41,451 nt of DNA from Candidatus Omnitrophota bacterium (GTDB lineage Bacteria > Omnitrophota > Gorgyraeia > Gorgyraeales > Gorgyraeaceae). Location of the stretch: NCBI GenBank assembly GCA_018824145.1, contig JAHJHC010000062.1, positions 1 to 41,451 on the forward strand, read 5' to 3'. Under the pieces are notes generated by a model. The model was given only the letters and a program-made list of their open reading frames with translations, was not told the DNA's origin and made no database searches. Below, one piece after another: positions 9,190 through 17,583 of the stretch. Position 1 is the first letter of the stretch, and each line of letters opens with the position of its first letter. A program made the translations under genes and the position numbers.

Positions 9190-10211
9190 TGAAAAGTAAT
9201 ATCATTCAGGATAAAAAGACATATCAAATGCATCTTCAGAAAGAGGCTGAATTTTGGGGCAAGATGGCAGAAGAAAGGTGGAAAGGAGGGGTTCCACTTA
9301 CTATGGATTATCAGCTTGCTACAAGATATAGAGTAAAAAGAGAGGCCCTTGGATGGGGAGATTATATTCAAGATCCTGAACTGGAGGCCTTGACCCCATT
9401 TGGTAGCGCACGGACAAAATTTATCGAGTTTGCTAAAAAAAGTAGCGGAGAAAGGGCACTTGACCTTTGCTGTGGTGCGGGGTTTTTGACTTTAGAGTTG
9501 GCACGAGCGGGTAAATCAGTCGATGCAATAGATTATAGTGAAAGAGAGATCAATGTGGCTAAGAAATATCAGCGTGGATTGAAAGAACAACCTTTGGGAA
9601 AGATTAATTGGATAATAGCGGATTTGAACAATTACAAACTTCCGACTGAAGAATATGACCTTGTTACTGCGTGGGATGGACTTCATCATATACCTAATAT
9701 CGATAGGTTATGTAATGAGATATACAATTCATTGAAACCCGGAGGGGTATTTCTTTTTTGTGAACGCATTTGGGGAGGGGAAGAACAAACATTTAAGGCT
9801 AAGATAAGTCAGGCATTTGAAATAACACTGAATGTTTGCCTTCCGTTAGCATGGCCTTATTCTAAACGTGTCAAAGTATTTAAGAATATGCTAAGCATTA
9901 TATATAACAAATATATCTTAAAACGTAACGTAGAGTTTGGTGCAAAGTTGGAGCAGGAAAACCATGGGTATAGTACGCCATTTGAAGATAGTATCGGTGT
10001 AGAAATGTTGTCTGCGATAGGGAAGTTTTTTGAAATTGCAAACCTACAAAAATTCGGTGCTTTTTCAGAAGAGGCTTGTAGATCATTGGATCTCCCGCGT
10101 TTTTTACGGATACCTGCGATATTATTTTTATCATGGTTTGATTACCTTTGGGTGAAGAGTAGATTGCTTGAAGGTAAGATATTCATGGGGTATGCAAAAA
10201 AAAGAAAATGA
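9189..10211 (+). CDS. SAM-dependent class I methyltransferase
   Basis: 340 residues. Motif I is ALDLCCGAGFLTLELA (near residue 95), followed by an acidic strand end (VDAIDYSE), DLVTAWDGLHHI as the motif IV region and LKPGGVFLFCE as post-motif. This is the small-molecule/glycan methyltransferase fold, cytosolic. The N-terminal extension (about 80 residues, with EAEFWGKMAEERW) and the C-terminal third are less typical and probably bind substrate. Start ATG shares one base with the wecB stop (TAATG) and its own end overlaps the next start (ATGA). From position, methylation of a sugar nucleotide or lipid-linked sugar is likely; the exact substrate is unknown. Confidence 0.82.
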   Translation: MKSNIIQDKKTYQMHLQKEAEFWGKMAEERWKGGVPLTMDYQLATRYRVKREALGWGDYIQDPELEALTPFGSARTKFIEFAKKSSGERALDLCCGAGFLTLELARAGKSVDAIDYSEREINVAKKYQRGLKEQPLGKINWIIADLNNYKLPTEEYDLVTAWDGLHHIPNIDRLCNEIYNSLKPGGVFLFCERIWGGEEQTFKAKISQAFEITLNVCLPLAWPYSKRVKVFKNMLSIIYNKYILKRNVEFGAKLEQENHGYSTPFEDSIGVEMLSAIGKFFEIANLQKFGAFSEEACRSLDLPRFLRIPAILFLSWFDYLWVKSRLLEGKIFMGYAKKRK

Positions 10212-11470
10212 ATAAAATGAATTCTACATATCCTCCGGCAGTTGTGACCTACATGTCTTACTCTGGGCTGGGAATTGTAAGGTCCTTAGGCAGACGTGGT
10301 GTGCCTGTCTACGCTTTGGATCCTGACCCAAGACAGGTAGGCATGGATTCACGCTTCTGCGAGAGTATAGTCTGTCCATCAGTTGAATCAAATGAAGAAA
10401 AACATATTGAGTTTTTAATCCGTTTAAGTAAGAGTTTGGCAGAGAGGCCTGTATTATTTCCTACGGGAGATAATACTGTGCTCTTGTATGCGAAATATGA
10501 AAATATACTAAGAGACTATTTTTTATTTGCAGGGCCAAAACGCAATACTATAGAAAAACTTGTTACGAAAGATGCCCTTTTTAAAACAGCGCTTGAGTGT
10601 AATATTCCTATACCTGATACCTATATACCGACTTCGTTGTCTGAGGTTAAGAGCATAGCTTCAAAGATATCTTATCCATGCATAATCAAGCCTGTGAGAT
10701 CTCACTCATGGCGTCAGAAATCCATGCAAAATATCTTGGGCGAGGGTAATAAGGTTATAGTTGTTCGGACAAGGGATGAATTAATAAACTACTACACTAA
10801 AATTGCATCTTGCGATCCTGATGTTATTATCTCTGAAGTTATTCCTGGAGATGACAACGAACTCTTTTATTTCGTATTCTATATGTCGAATGACCACAAA
10901 ATACTGGGATGTTTTTCCGGCAGGAAACTGCGTGTAATCCCTATTCACTTTGGCAGTGCAAGTTTCGTTGAATCTGTATATGTGAAAGAGTTGGATAGAC
11001 TTAGTATTGATTTCCTGGAAAAGCTTAGATATAGAGGCCTAGGCGGAATAGAGTTTAAAAGAGACCCCAGAGACGGAAGGTTTAAGCTCATTGAATTCAA
11101 TGCGCGGTTTGGACTTTGGGATATGTTAGGCTCAAGATGTGGTGTGGATATTGCATATATCGCATATTCTGATACCATCGGTAAAAAAATAAAAGGGAAA
11201 GTTAAGTATCGAACAGGAATCAAATGGGCCTCCATATGTCGTGATACTAAGGCATTCTTAAGTTACAGGAAAGAAGGTCATATTGCCTTTAGGAATTGGC
11301 TATCTTCTCTTCGTGGAGAGATACAATGGGCTGTGTTTGCATGGGATGACATAAGACCTGCTTTGAGCTTAACCATTAGATTTATATTGCGCAATATTAA
11401 CCGTATTATCTTTAAGATTACAGGTTTAATAATAAAACCGTTAGAAAGAAAAGCTGGTAGTAAGCTATAA
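10208..11470 (+). CDS. ATP-grasp carboxylate-amine ligase family protein
   Basis: 420 residues with an ATP-grasp fold. An N-terminal preATP-grasp Rossmann-like region (VTYMSYSGLGIVRSLGRRG, then YALDPDP) is followed by FPTGDNTVLL, KDALFKTALECNIPIPDTY, YPCIIKPVRSHSW and the metal/ATP-binding IEFNARFG near residues 296-303. The family joins a carboxylate to an amine or similar nucleophile through an acyl-phosphate; carbamoyl-phosphate-synthase-like and D-aspartate-ligase-like members look similar. Cytosolic. ATG 10208 overlaps the preceding stop; ATG 10217 is an alternative. In a glycan cluster it may attach an amino acid to a uronic acid or amino sugar. That is inference; the substrate cannot be read. 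Confidence 0.8.
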   Translation: MNKMNSTYPPAVVTYMSYSGLGIVRSLGRRGVPVYALDPDPRQVGMDSRFCESIVCPSVESNEEKHIEFLIRLSKSLAERPVLFPTGDNTVLLYAKYENILRDYFLFAGPKRNTIEKLVTKDALFKTALECNIPIPDTYIPTSLSEVKSIASKISYPCIIKPVRSHSWRQKSMQNILGEGNKVIVVRTRDELINYYTKIASCDPDVIISEVIPGDDNELFYFVFYMSNDHKILGCFSGRKLRVIPIHFGSASFVESVYVKELDRLSIDFLEKLRYRGLGGIEFKRDPRDGRFKLIEFNARFGLWDMLGSRCGVDIAYIAYSDTIGKKIKGKVKYRTGIKWASICRDTKAFLSYRKEGHIAFRNWLSSLRGEIQWAVFAWDDIRPALSLTIRFILRNINRIIFKITGLIIKPLERKAGSKL

Positions 11471-11488
11471 GCTGAGAGAGAGAAATAT

Positions 11489-12241
11489 ATGGGCCGTATT
11501 AAATTTTTAGACGTTTTTATAGATAACCTTTCTATGCAAGAGGTTGTCGGATATATAGAAAGATTTGTAAATACTAAGAGACCACATCAACTAGTGGCAG
11601 TAAATGCTGCAAAGATAGTTAAGATGCGGCAAGACAGAAGACTGGCAGAGCTTATTAATTCGTCTGACCTTATCTTTGCCGACGGTCAGGCAGTAGTCAG
11701 TGCATCAAGAATCCTGGGTTGCTCATTGAAAGAAAGGGTAGCTGGCATAGATCTGATGCAGGAACTTGTTAAACTGGCCTTGGATAGAAAATATAAATTA
11801 TATTTTCTGGGAGCAAAGAAAGAGATAGTTAAAAAGGTAGTTGATATATATAAAGAGAGTTTATCCCGTATAAATATTCTAGGCTGGCACCATGGATATT
11901 TTTCTTCGCAGGAAGAGGAAAAGGCAGTAATTGAAGAGATAAGAAGGTTGAAACCTGATATCCTGTTTGTTGCGATGGGGACGCCTAAGAAAGAATATTG
12001 GATAAGAGACAATCTTATGTATTTAGGGGTGCCTGTTTGTATGGGGGTAGGCGGCAGTTTTGACGTAATTGCAGGGGTTCTGAAGAGGGCGCCGAAATGG
12101 ATGCAGGAAATAGGAATGGAGTGGTTTTTTAGATTTATTAGTGAGCCGCGAAGATTGTGGAAAAGGTATCTAGTCAGTAATACCGTATTTATCTGGTTGG
12201 TATTTAAAGAGAAGTGCAAAGTATTGTTGGGGTGGAGTTAA
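11489..12241 (+). CDS. WecG/TagA/CpsF family glycosyltransferase
   Basis: 250 residues, GT26 family. Motifs: VNAAKIVKMRQDRRL, DLIFADGQAVV, ERVAGIDLM, YFLGAKKEIV, GWHHGYFS, FVAMGTPKKEYW, GVGGSFDVIAGVLKRAPKWMQ, and the C-terminal basic/amphipathic EWFFRFISEPRRLWKRYL that in this family packs onto the membrane. It transfers an N-acetylmannosamine-type sugar to a polyprenyl-PP-linked first sugar, so it would follow the initiating transferase at 14343 and use the product of wecB at 8083. The gap to the upstream gene is only 18 bp and the following gene starts directly after its stop. The exact symbol (wecG, tagA or cpsF) cannot be settled. Confidence 0.9.
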   Translation: MGRIKFLDVFIDNLSMQEVVGYIERFVNTKRPHQLVAVNAAKIVKMRQDRRLAELINSSDLIFADGQAVVSASRILGCSLKERVAGIDLMQELVKLALDRKYKLYFLGAKKEIVKKVVDIYKESLSRINILGWHHGYFSSQEEEKAVIEEIRRLKPDILFVAMGTPKKEYWIRDNLMYLGVPVCMGVGGSFDVIAGVLKRAPKWMQEIGMEWFFRFISEPRRLWKRYLVSNTVFIWLVFKEKCKVLLGWS

Positions 12242-14338
12242 ATGATGTTTAGAATGATGGATTTCAAAAGAATAGGAGCGACTATTTTTTTAATAGCATT
12301 TACGTTTCTGCCGATGCAGTTATTGCAAGGTAAGCAGAATGACGAATGGTTTCCATTTTGCATCCCGTGGACTTATTGCGAGAACTCAAAGATTGATTTT
12401 AGCTTTTTACTGGATAAACCCGCTGGAAAACATGGTTTTGTGACTGTCAAAGACGGACATTTTTATTTTGAAGACGGAACCAAGGCGAGATTCTGGGGGG
12501 TAAATATGCATTCTGACAAGGCATGTTTTCCTGTACATATACAGGCAGAGGATATTGCGAAAAGACTTGCTCAACTTGGTTGCAATATAGTCAGGATGCA
12601 TTTGCTTGATTACGGAGAACCTCATGGCATAGTAGATTCAAAACGCAGTGATTCTCAGCATTTTTCAGATTTACAGATGGATAGACTGGATTATTTTATA
12701 TATCAATTAAAGGAAAACGGCATATATGTAACTTTCGATGTCCTGGGACTGGGCGCCAGAAGGTTTAAAGAGCAAGATGGAGTGGTTGATTACGATAAGA
12801 TAAGGTCTGGGGCAGGCGGTATATCGTTTTTTAACGAGGATATTATTGCATTAAGTAAAAAATTCGCACTGGATTTTTTGTCTCATGTGAATCCCTATAC
12901 AGGGAATAGCTATCTGGATGAGCCTGCGCTTAGTATGATAGAAATGACAAATGAGAATACGCTTTTTGGCAATTGGATAATAGACAGATTCACGCCTTAT
13001 TATAAAAATGAAATAGATAGACTATGGAAGGCGTGGCTGGAAAATAAAAATCGTGACTCAAAAGAAATATATAAGGATTGGTCTATAGACAGGGAGTTTA
13101 AGTTTGAATTACAGGATGCATATCAGAAAGATATTTATAATTATTTACGCTCGATTGGCGTTAAATGTCCGATAGGGGCTTCGAATATACCACATGATAA
13201 TTTAAATCTTATTGCTGATAGCGAGATGGACTTTACAGATATTCACCCGTATTGGGACCATCCGTATAAAAAGACCAGGATACATAACCGGGCCCTTATA
13301 AGACAAAGCCATCTAAATCCGGATACGATAATCAATCAGGCATCCAGGGCCAAGGTCTATAATAAACCCCTTGTCTTTACAGAGTGGGACAGTATCTGGC
13401 CTAATGATTGGAGGGCATTGGATATATTGACTACAGCAGCTTATGCGAGATTGAATGATGTGGATGCACTCTTTTTGTATAGTTACAACGGTGGATGGGG
13501 AATGTCGTGGGATGACCTTGAGAAAAAGATATATTATCCGACAGTGGTATTTAACGATCCCGCCAAGATGGGCATTTTTCCTTTAGGTGCATTGATTTTT
13601 TTAAGGGAGGATGTTCAGGTCGCTTCAGATACTTATTATGTGTCTTATAGTTTGGATTCGCTTTTTGATATGGCAGATCCTATCCCTGACCGTTTGAGAT
13701 TGGCTGGTATTATGTATTTATCGAAATTGCAAAAGAAGTTTTATGAATCAGGCACAGAAGATTTAGGCCCGACCGGCGTGATTTATCCCAATGTTCCCGA
13801 TATCGATAAAGAGAAGAACAAAGTTGTATCTGATACAGGTGAGATTATAAGGGATTCTAAAAAGGGTATTTTTATATTAAAGACACATCGGACTTTTTCC
13901 TTTTCTGGATTTATAGGCGGAGAGGAAATCCAGGAGTTTAACGGTATAAAGTTTTACACAGAAGCAGAATTTGCTACGTTTACCGTAACATCTTTAGAAG
14001 AAAAACCTATTTCTGAATCAGGTCATCTCTTGGTTGCAATACTCGGGGAGGTCCGTAATAAAGGCCAGAAATTATCGCCCCATATTACAAAAAAAATCGA
14101 CGACCTGCGTAAAGATATTTATATCCTGGACAAAGGGAAGGCTCCTATTTTAGTGAAGGGTATAGATGGCAGGGTTTCTGTAAAAAAGATGAAAGAAAAA
14201 GAGGAGCTTAAGGTGTTTATTTTAGATGAGAAGGGTATCAGAAAGACAGAACTTTCAGTAGAAGAGGGCTTGGGATATTTTTTATTTAATGTGTCAGGAA
14301 TGCACAATGCTATATATTATGAAATTGTAAGGAAGTAA
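12242..14338 (+). CDS. Secreted GH5-like glycoside hydrolase
   Basis: 698 residues. A signal peptide (TIFLIAFTFLPMQLLQG) directs it out of the cytosol. The catalytic TIM barrel resembles GH5/clan GH-A proteins: FWGVNMHSDKACF at the first strands, NIVRMHLLDYG, the acid/base-type TNEN with E238, DIHPYWDHP, and the nucleophile-type FTEWD with E381. The last 200 residues are a beta-rich accessory region. Retaining hydrolysis of a beta-linked glycan in the periplasm or outside is the likely reaction; substrate is unknown. It starts without a gap after the previous stop; ATG 12242 or ATG 12245/12254 would all give the same export signal. Inside a biosynthesis cluster it may trim or release the polymer, like the heparinase-like protein upstream. 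Confidence 0.83.
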   Translation: MMFRMMDFKRIGATIFLIAFTFLPMQLLQGKQNDEWFPFCIPWTYCENSKIDFSFLLDKPAGKHGFVTVKDGHFYFEDGTKARFWGVNMHSDKACFPVHIQAEDIAKRLAQLGCNIVRMHLLDYGEPHGIVDSKRSDSQHFSDLQMDRLDYFIYQLKENGIYVTFDVLGLGARRFKEQDGVVDYDKIRSGAGGISFFNEDIIALSKKFALDFLSHVNPYTGNSYLDEPALSMIEMTNENTLFGNWIIDRFTPYYKNEIDRLWKAWLENKNRDSKEIYKDWSIDREFKFELQDAYQKDIYNYLRSIGVKCPIGASNIPHDNLNLIADSEMDFTDIHPYWDHPYKKTRIHNRALIRQSHLNPDTIINQASRAKVYNKPLVFTEWDSIWPNDWRALDILTTAAYARLNDVDALFLYSYNGGWGMSWDDLEKKIYYPTVVFNDPAKMGIFPLGALIFLREDVQVASDTYYVSYSLDSLFDMADPIPDRLRLAGIMYLSKLQKKFYESGTEDLGPTGVIYPNVPDIDKEKNKVVSDTGEIIRDSKKGIFILKTHRTFSFSGFIGGEEIQEFNGIKFYTEAEFATFTVTSLEEKPISESGHLLVAILGEVRNKGQKLSPHITKKIDDLRKDIYILDKGKAPILVKGIDGRVSVKKMKEKEELKVFILDEKGIRKTELSVEEGLGYFLFNVSGMHNAIYYEIVRK

Positions 14339-14342
14339 TATT

Positions 14343-15791
14343 ATGATAAAAGAAAAGATCGACCTTTTTAGAAAATTATTTATGGCGCTGGATATATTAG
14401 TAGTAGCCATTTCATTTTTCCTTGCCTATATGCTAAGGCATAATGTGCATATATTTTACAACTTAGACTTTTTTCCGGGAAGAGAGGTGTTGGGCGACCT
14501 GTATCCTTTGTCCAGATATTTAAATATATTGCCGTTGGTTTTTTTGGGATGGTGGGGTGCCCTTAATTATTTTGGCCTGTATAGATCTTTTAGAAGAAAG
14601 AAATTTTTCGAAATCGTATGGGAGATTATAAGAAGCACATTTTTTGTAATGATTGTTTTTGCAGTAGCAGTATTTATTTTTAAGTTAGATTTTATAAGTA
14701 GAAGTTTTTTATTCCTCTCATTGTTTATTACGAGCGTATTATTGATAATCGAGCGTTGGATTATAGTGGCATCTTTAAGGTTTTTCAGGAAAAGAGGATA
14801 TAATTATAGAAATATCTTATTGGTTGGTACAGGGTCGAGGGCAGAGAGGTTTATCGAACTTGTCCATAAGCATAGTGAATGGGGGTTAAGGATCGTCGGA
14901 TTGATAGATGTGGATGAAGACAGGTTAGGGAAGATTTTTTGCGGAGAAAAGGTAATAGGTCTTTTAAAAGATATACCTGTGATCCTTGATGAAAATATAA
15001 TAGATGAGGTGATATTTATAGTTCCAAGGAAGTGGCTTCCAATAATAGAAGAGAGCTTATTTACATGTGAGATACGCGGTGTTAAGACTAATGTAGCTGC
15101 AGATTTTTTCAATATGAAGATAGCACATTACATTTCCAGTGATATTGGAGGTATCCCTCTGTTAGGGTTCAAGACTACAGTAGGAGAAGAATGGCAATTG
15201 TTACTTAAGAGATTATTTGATATAATATTCTCATTGATAGGTTTGGTCATTACAGTACCTGTTTTCCTCATCCTGATTGTTGTTATAAAATGGCTTTCTC
15301 CTGGACAGGCAATATTTAAGCAGGTAAGAAGCGGCCTCAATGGCAGAAATTTTATGATGTATAAATTCAGGACCATGGTAGATGGTGCTGATGAAAAGAG
15401 GCATCTCTTGCGTTCTTTAAATGAGATGAATGGCCCTGTATTCAAGATGCATAATGACCCGAGGGTTACCATGTTCGGCAGGTTCCTGCGCAGGACCAGC
15501 CTTGATGAACTGCCGCAGCTTTTAAATGTAATTAAGGGTGATATGTCTATTGTAGGTCCAAGGCCTCCTATCCCTCATGAAGTAGAAAAATATGAAGTAT
15601 GGCAGAGAAGGCGTCTTAGTATGAAGCCTGGGCTTACGTGTCTGTGGCAGGCTAACGGTAGGAATAATGTGGATTTTGATAGATGGATGACGATGGATCT
15701 GGAATATATAGATAATTGGTCATTGGAATTGGATCTCAAGATTTTATTAAAAACAGTGCCTGCTGTCTTTTTATCGATAGGGGCACGGTGA
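14343..15791 (+). CDS. Polyprenyl-phosphate sugar phosphotransferase (WbaP/WcaJ type)
   Basis: Initiating enzyme of polysaccharide synthesis: moves a sugar-1-phosphate from a nucleotide sugar to undecaprenyl phosphate at the inner membrane. 482 residues: four N-terminal membrane helices (about 15-140), a CoA-binding-like Rossmann domain (about 150-265, NILLVGTGSRAERF), and the catalytic bacterial sugar transferase domain (about 285-480) with the reentrant helix IIFSLIGLVITVPVFLILIV, YKFRTM, RRTSLDELPQLLNV and SIVGPRPP. The C-terminus matches the family end. A normal AAGGA ribosome site precedes ATG. Four bases separate it from the glycosidase. It defines this region as a lipid-linked polysaccharide pathway; Wzx, Wzy, Wzc-type export genes are not in the window. 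Confidence 0.93.
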   Translation: MIKEKIDLFRKLFMALDILVVAISFFLAYMLRHNVHIFYNLDFFPGREVLGDLYPLSRYLNILPLVFLGWWGALNYFGLYRSFRRKKFFEIVWEIIRSTFFVMIVFAVAVFIFKLDFISRSFLFLSLFITSVLLIIERWIIVASLRFFRKRGYNYRNILLVGTGSRAERFIELVHKHSEWGLRIVGLIDVDEDRLGKIFCGEKVIGLLKDIPVILDENIIDEVIFIVPRKWLPIIEESLFTCEIRGVKTNVAADFFNMKIAHYISSDIGGIPLLGFKTTVGEEWQLLLKRLFDIIFSLIGLVITVPVFLILIVVIKWLSPGQAIFKQVRSGLNGRNFMMYKFRTMVDGADEKRHLLRSLNEMNGPVFKMHNDPRVTMFGRFLRRTSLDELPQLLNVIKGDMSIVGPRPPIPHEVEKYEVWQRRRLSMKPGLTCLWQANGRNNVDFDRWMTMDLEYIDNWSLELDLKILLKTVPAVFLSIGAR

Positions 15792-15801
15792 GGGGGTAAT
15801 C

Positions 15802-16365
15802 ATGAAAATGTTATTTTGCTGTATTCTTATTTCATCTTTTATTTTAACTGGATGTTCATCTGCTGGTACTGAGGGTGATAACCGGATTGTTACGCAGGTC
15901 AATAAATACAAGATGACGGTCGAAGATTTAAAATATGAATTGAGAAATATACCTTATGATGATGTAAGGCTCCTGAATACAGAGGAAGGCAGAAGAGAAT
16001 ATATGGATAGGTTATTGGAGAAGGAGATTCTGCTCCAAGAGGCACAGAGACAAGGGCTTGATAGGGAAAAGGATTTCATGAGGAGCATTGAAAATTACTG
16101 GGAGCAGGCACTTTTGAGGCTTTTGCTTGAGAAAAAAAGCAGCCAGATATCTGGTGCGATTCGCGTCTATGATAGAGAGGTGGAGGAGTATTACAGGGCT
16201 TCCGGAGAGCAATTGCCGTTTTCAAGAGTGGAAGCGGATATAAGGAGAGGCATAAGGCAGAAAAAAGAGACAGAGGCAATGGATAACTGGGTTAAGGAGT
16301 TGAGAGAAAAATCGTATATAAAGATTAACGATAGGATTTTGAAAGAGGTATTGAGTAGTAAATAA
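15802..16365 (+). CDS. Lipoprotein with SurA-N-like chaperone domain, no PPIase domain
   Basis: 187 residues. A type II signal (LFCCILISSFILTGC, lipobox LTGC) makes it an anchored lipoprotein. The mature part resembles the helical N-terminal chaperone region of SurA/EpsD-type peptidyl-prolyl isomerases: VTQVNKYKMTVEDLKYEL, EYMDRLLEKEILLQEAQRQGLDRE, then helices to ADIRRGIRQKKETEAMDNWVKELREK, the usual C-terminal return helix. The parvulin domain that normally sits between these halves is missing, so isomerase activity is not expected. EpsD-like lipoproteins occur in exopolysaccharide clusters, matching the place at the end of this one. A GAGGGGGT ribosome site precedes ATG. A chaperone or scaffold role in the periplasm is inferred. 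Confidence 0.78.
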   Translation: MKMLFCCILISSFILTGCSSAGTEGDNRIVTQVNKYKMTVEDLKYELRNIPYDDVRLLNTEEGRREYMDRLLEKEILLQEAQRQGLDREKDFMRSIENYWEQALLRLLLEKKSSQISGAIRVYDREVEEYYRASGEQLPFSRVEADIRRGIRQKKETEAMDNWVKELREKSYIKINDRILKEVLSSK

Positions 16366-16377
16366 TAGGAGGTAATT

Positions 16378-16968
16378 ATGAAGACCAGACGCAGAAAATA
16401 TTTTATAAACAAGGGATTTCAGTCAGAGTTTATATTGAAGTTTTGTGGATTAGTTGCGCTTGGGGGCGTGATCTTCGGCGTTATTCTCTATATTTTTTCG
16501 AGCCGCACTCTTACTACATCCTTTGAGAATTCAAGATTAGTGGTGAAAAGTACAGCTGATTATCTTCTTCCGGGTTTATTATTCGGCGGTATAGTAGTAG
16601 GTTTATTGACGGCAGTAGCGACTTCTATCGTAGTGCTTTTTATGACACATAGACTGGCAGGCCCTGTTTATAGATTCGAAAAATACATCAAGGATATTGG
16701 TTTGGGTGATTTTTCTCAGGACTTGAAGATTAGAAAGAAAGATCAGTTCCAGGACATGGCAAATAGTTTTAATAAAATGACGAATGATGTCAGAGCACAG
16801 CTTTTAAAGATAGTCGAGCTTTCAGAAAAACTGGATGGTCTGATAGAAGAACTCTCCAGCGTTTCACGGAGTGATATGCCTTTAAAAGAGGATATTGAAA
16901 GGACAGTCTCTGAATTGAGAAAAGACAGACAGGATCTTAAAAGGGTAATTGCATTTTTTAAGGTCTAA
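16378..16968 (+). CDS. Two-helix membrane protein with HAMP domain and no output domain
   Basis: 196 residues. Membrane helix 1 is about 20-44 (FCGLVALGGVIFGVILYIF), a very short external loop follows (STADYL area), membrane helix 2 is about 62-85. Then comes a HAMP domain (RLAGPVYRFEKYIKDIGLGDFSQDLKIRKKDQFQDMANSFNKM) and a coiled coil to the end. No kinase, cyclase or methyl-accepting domain follows, so it is an orphan HAMP protein. The strong AGGAGGT ribosome site at 16368-16374 fixes ATG 16378. It lies 12 bp after the lipoprotein and 8 bp before the HEMAH protein. It may relay a membrane signal to a separate partner or stabilise a membrane complex; both are inference. Confidence 0.78.
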   Translation: MKTRRRKYFINKGFQSEFILKFCGLVALGGVIFGVILYIFSSRTLTTSFENSRLVVKSTADYLLPGLLFGGIVVGLLTAVATSIVVLFMTHRLAGPVYRFEKYIKDIGLGDFSQDLKIRKKDQFQDMANSFNKMTNDVRAQLLKIVELSEKLDGLIEELSSVSRSDMPLKEDIERTVSELRKDRQDLKRVIAFFKV

Positions 16969-16976
16969 ATAAGAAT

Positions 16977-17540
16977 ATGCGATTTAGAATAGGTATTATT
17001 TTATCAATCGTATTTTGTTTGATATCTGTATATGTAGATGAGGCATATTCACAGGAAGAAGAGTGGAATGTGTTGCCTGCTAGATATTGCACCATTTTCT
17101 GTGAAAAAGAGGTCGATTTAAAATCAATTAATAGAAGAGTTAACCTTGGATTTGCTAATTTTTATAGTCCGAGAAATTACAGGAAAAAAGGGGACCTGTC
17201 AATCAAGGAGATTTTAACCGAGAAATTCGATGCTATCTTCTGTAGAGTACAAGATGTGCTGGATATGTACCCATCTAAGGTGCAGGTAGCTATCAATATC
17301 TATAAAGATAAGGAAGGCTTAGATAGGGTATATGAAGAGATTTTTAATGAGCCGAACGAGGCAGTTTCTTTCTATATTTACAAAACGAATACTATATATA
17401 CAACGGAAAGGGCAATAAACGAAAACATAATAGCACATGAGATGGCACATTGCATAATAGACCATTATTTCGTTATTTTACCGCCTAGAAAGATACAGGA
17501 GATTTTGGCAGTATATGCAGACGTGCATTTGAAAGATTAG
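16977..17540 (+). CDS. Small secreted HExxH metallopeptidase-like protein
   Basis: 187 residues with a signal peptide (IGIILSIVFCLISVYVDEAYSQ). The C-terminal part has IIAHEMAHCII, a HExxH zinc site, and QEILAVYAD 16 residues later, whose Glu fits the third ligand of gluzincin (peptidase-MA-like) proteins. The protein ends soon after, so the usual helical C-terminal part of gluzincins is absent. Upstream text (WNVLPARYCTIFCEKEVDL, INRRV) resembles the beta-rich lead-in of such proteins. It would act in the periplasm or at the cell surface. All three zinc ligands seem present, so activity is possible but the fold is minimal. It follows the HAMP gene by 8 bp. Confidence 0.72.
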   Translation: MRFRIGIILSIVFCLISVYVDEAYSQEEEWNVLPARYCTIFCEKEVDLKSINRRVNLGFANFYSPRNYRKKGDLSIKEILTEKFDAIFCRVQDVLDMYPSKVQVAINIYKDKEGLDRVYEEIFNEPNEAVSFYIYKTNTIYTTERAINENIIAHEMAHCIIDHYFVILPPRKIQEILAVYADVHLKD

Positions 17541-17549
17541 ATGAGGTCA

Positions 17550-17564
17550 TCCGCCTGAGGCGGA
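17550..17564. repeat. Short hairpin palindrome TCCGCCTGAGGCGGA
   Basis: Arms TCCGCC and GGCGGA around a 3-base loop TGA lie in the 43-bp gap between the HEMAH gene and the next gene, just before that gene's ribosome site. This is a very short GC-rich hairpin in AT-rich surroundings. No T-run follows, so it is not a classical terminator. It may be a mobile short repeat or act in mRNA processing. Confidence 0.55.
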
Positions 17565-17583
17565 GCATTAAAGGAGGAGGAAA

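Noticed and set aside
8952-9371. Minus-strand 139-codon frame across the wecB-methyltransferase junction
   Set aside because: Both plus-strand genes are strongly supported, and the junction TAATG shows coupling in the plus direction. No ribosome site on the minus strand.
11686-12219. Minus-strand frame of 177 codons opposite the WecG/TagA-like gene
   Set aside because: It lies fully inside a well-supported gene with family motifs; its translation is low-complexity and matches nothing known. Shadow frame.
1-16365. Exosortase/PEP-CTERM system
   Set aside because: The cluster resembles exosortase-linked polysaccharide loci (PaaK-like, heparinase-like, EpsD-like genes), but no exosortase or PEP-CTERM tail is visible in the window.
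17550-17583. Hairpin 17550-17564 as a transcription terminator
   Set aside because: No T-run follows on either strand, and a very strong ribosome site for the next gene comes directly after it.
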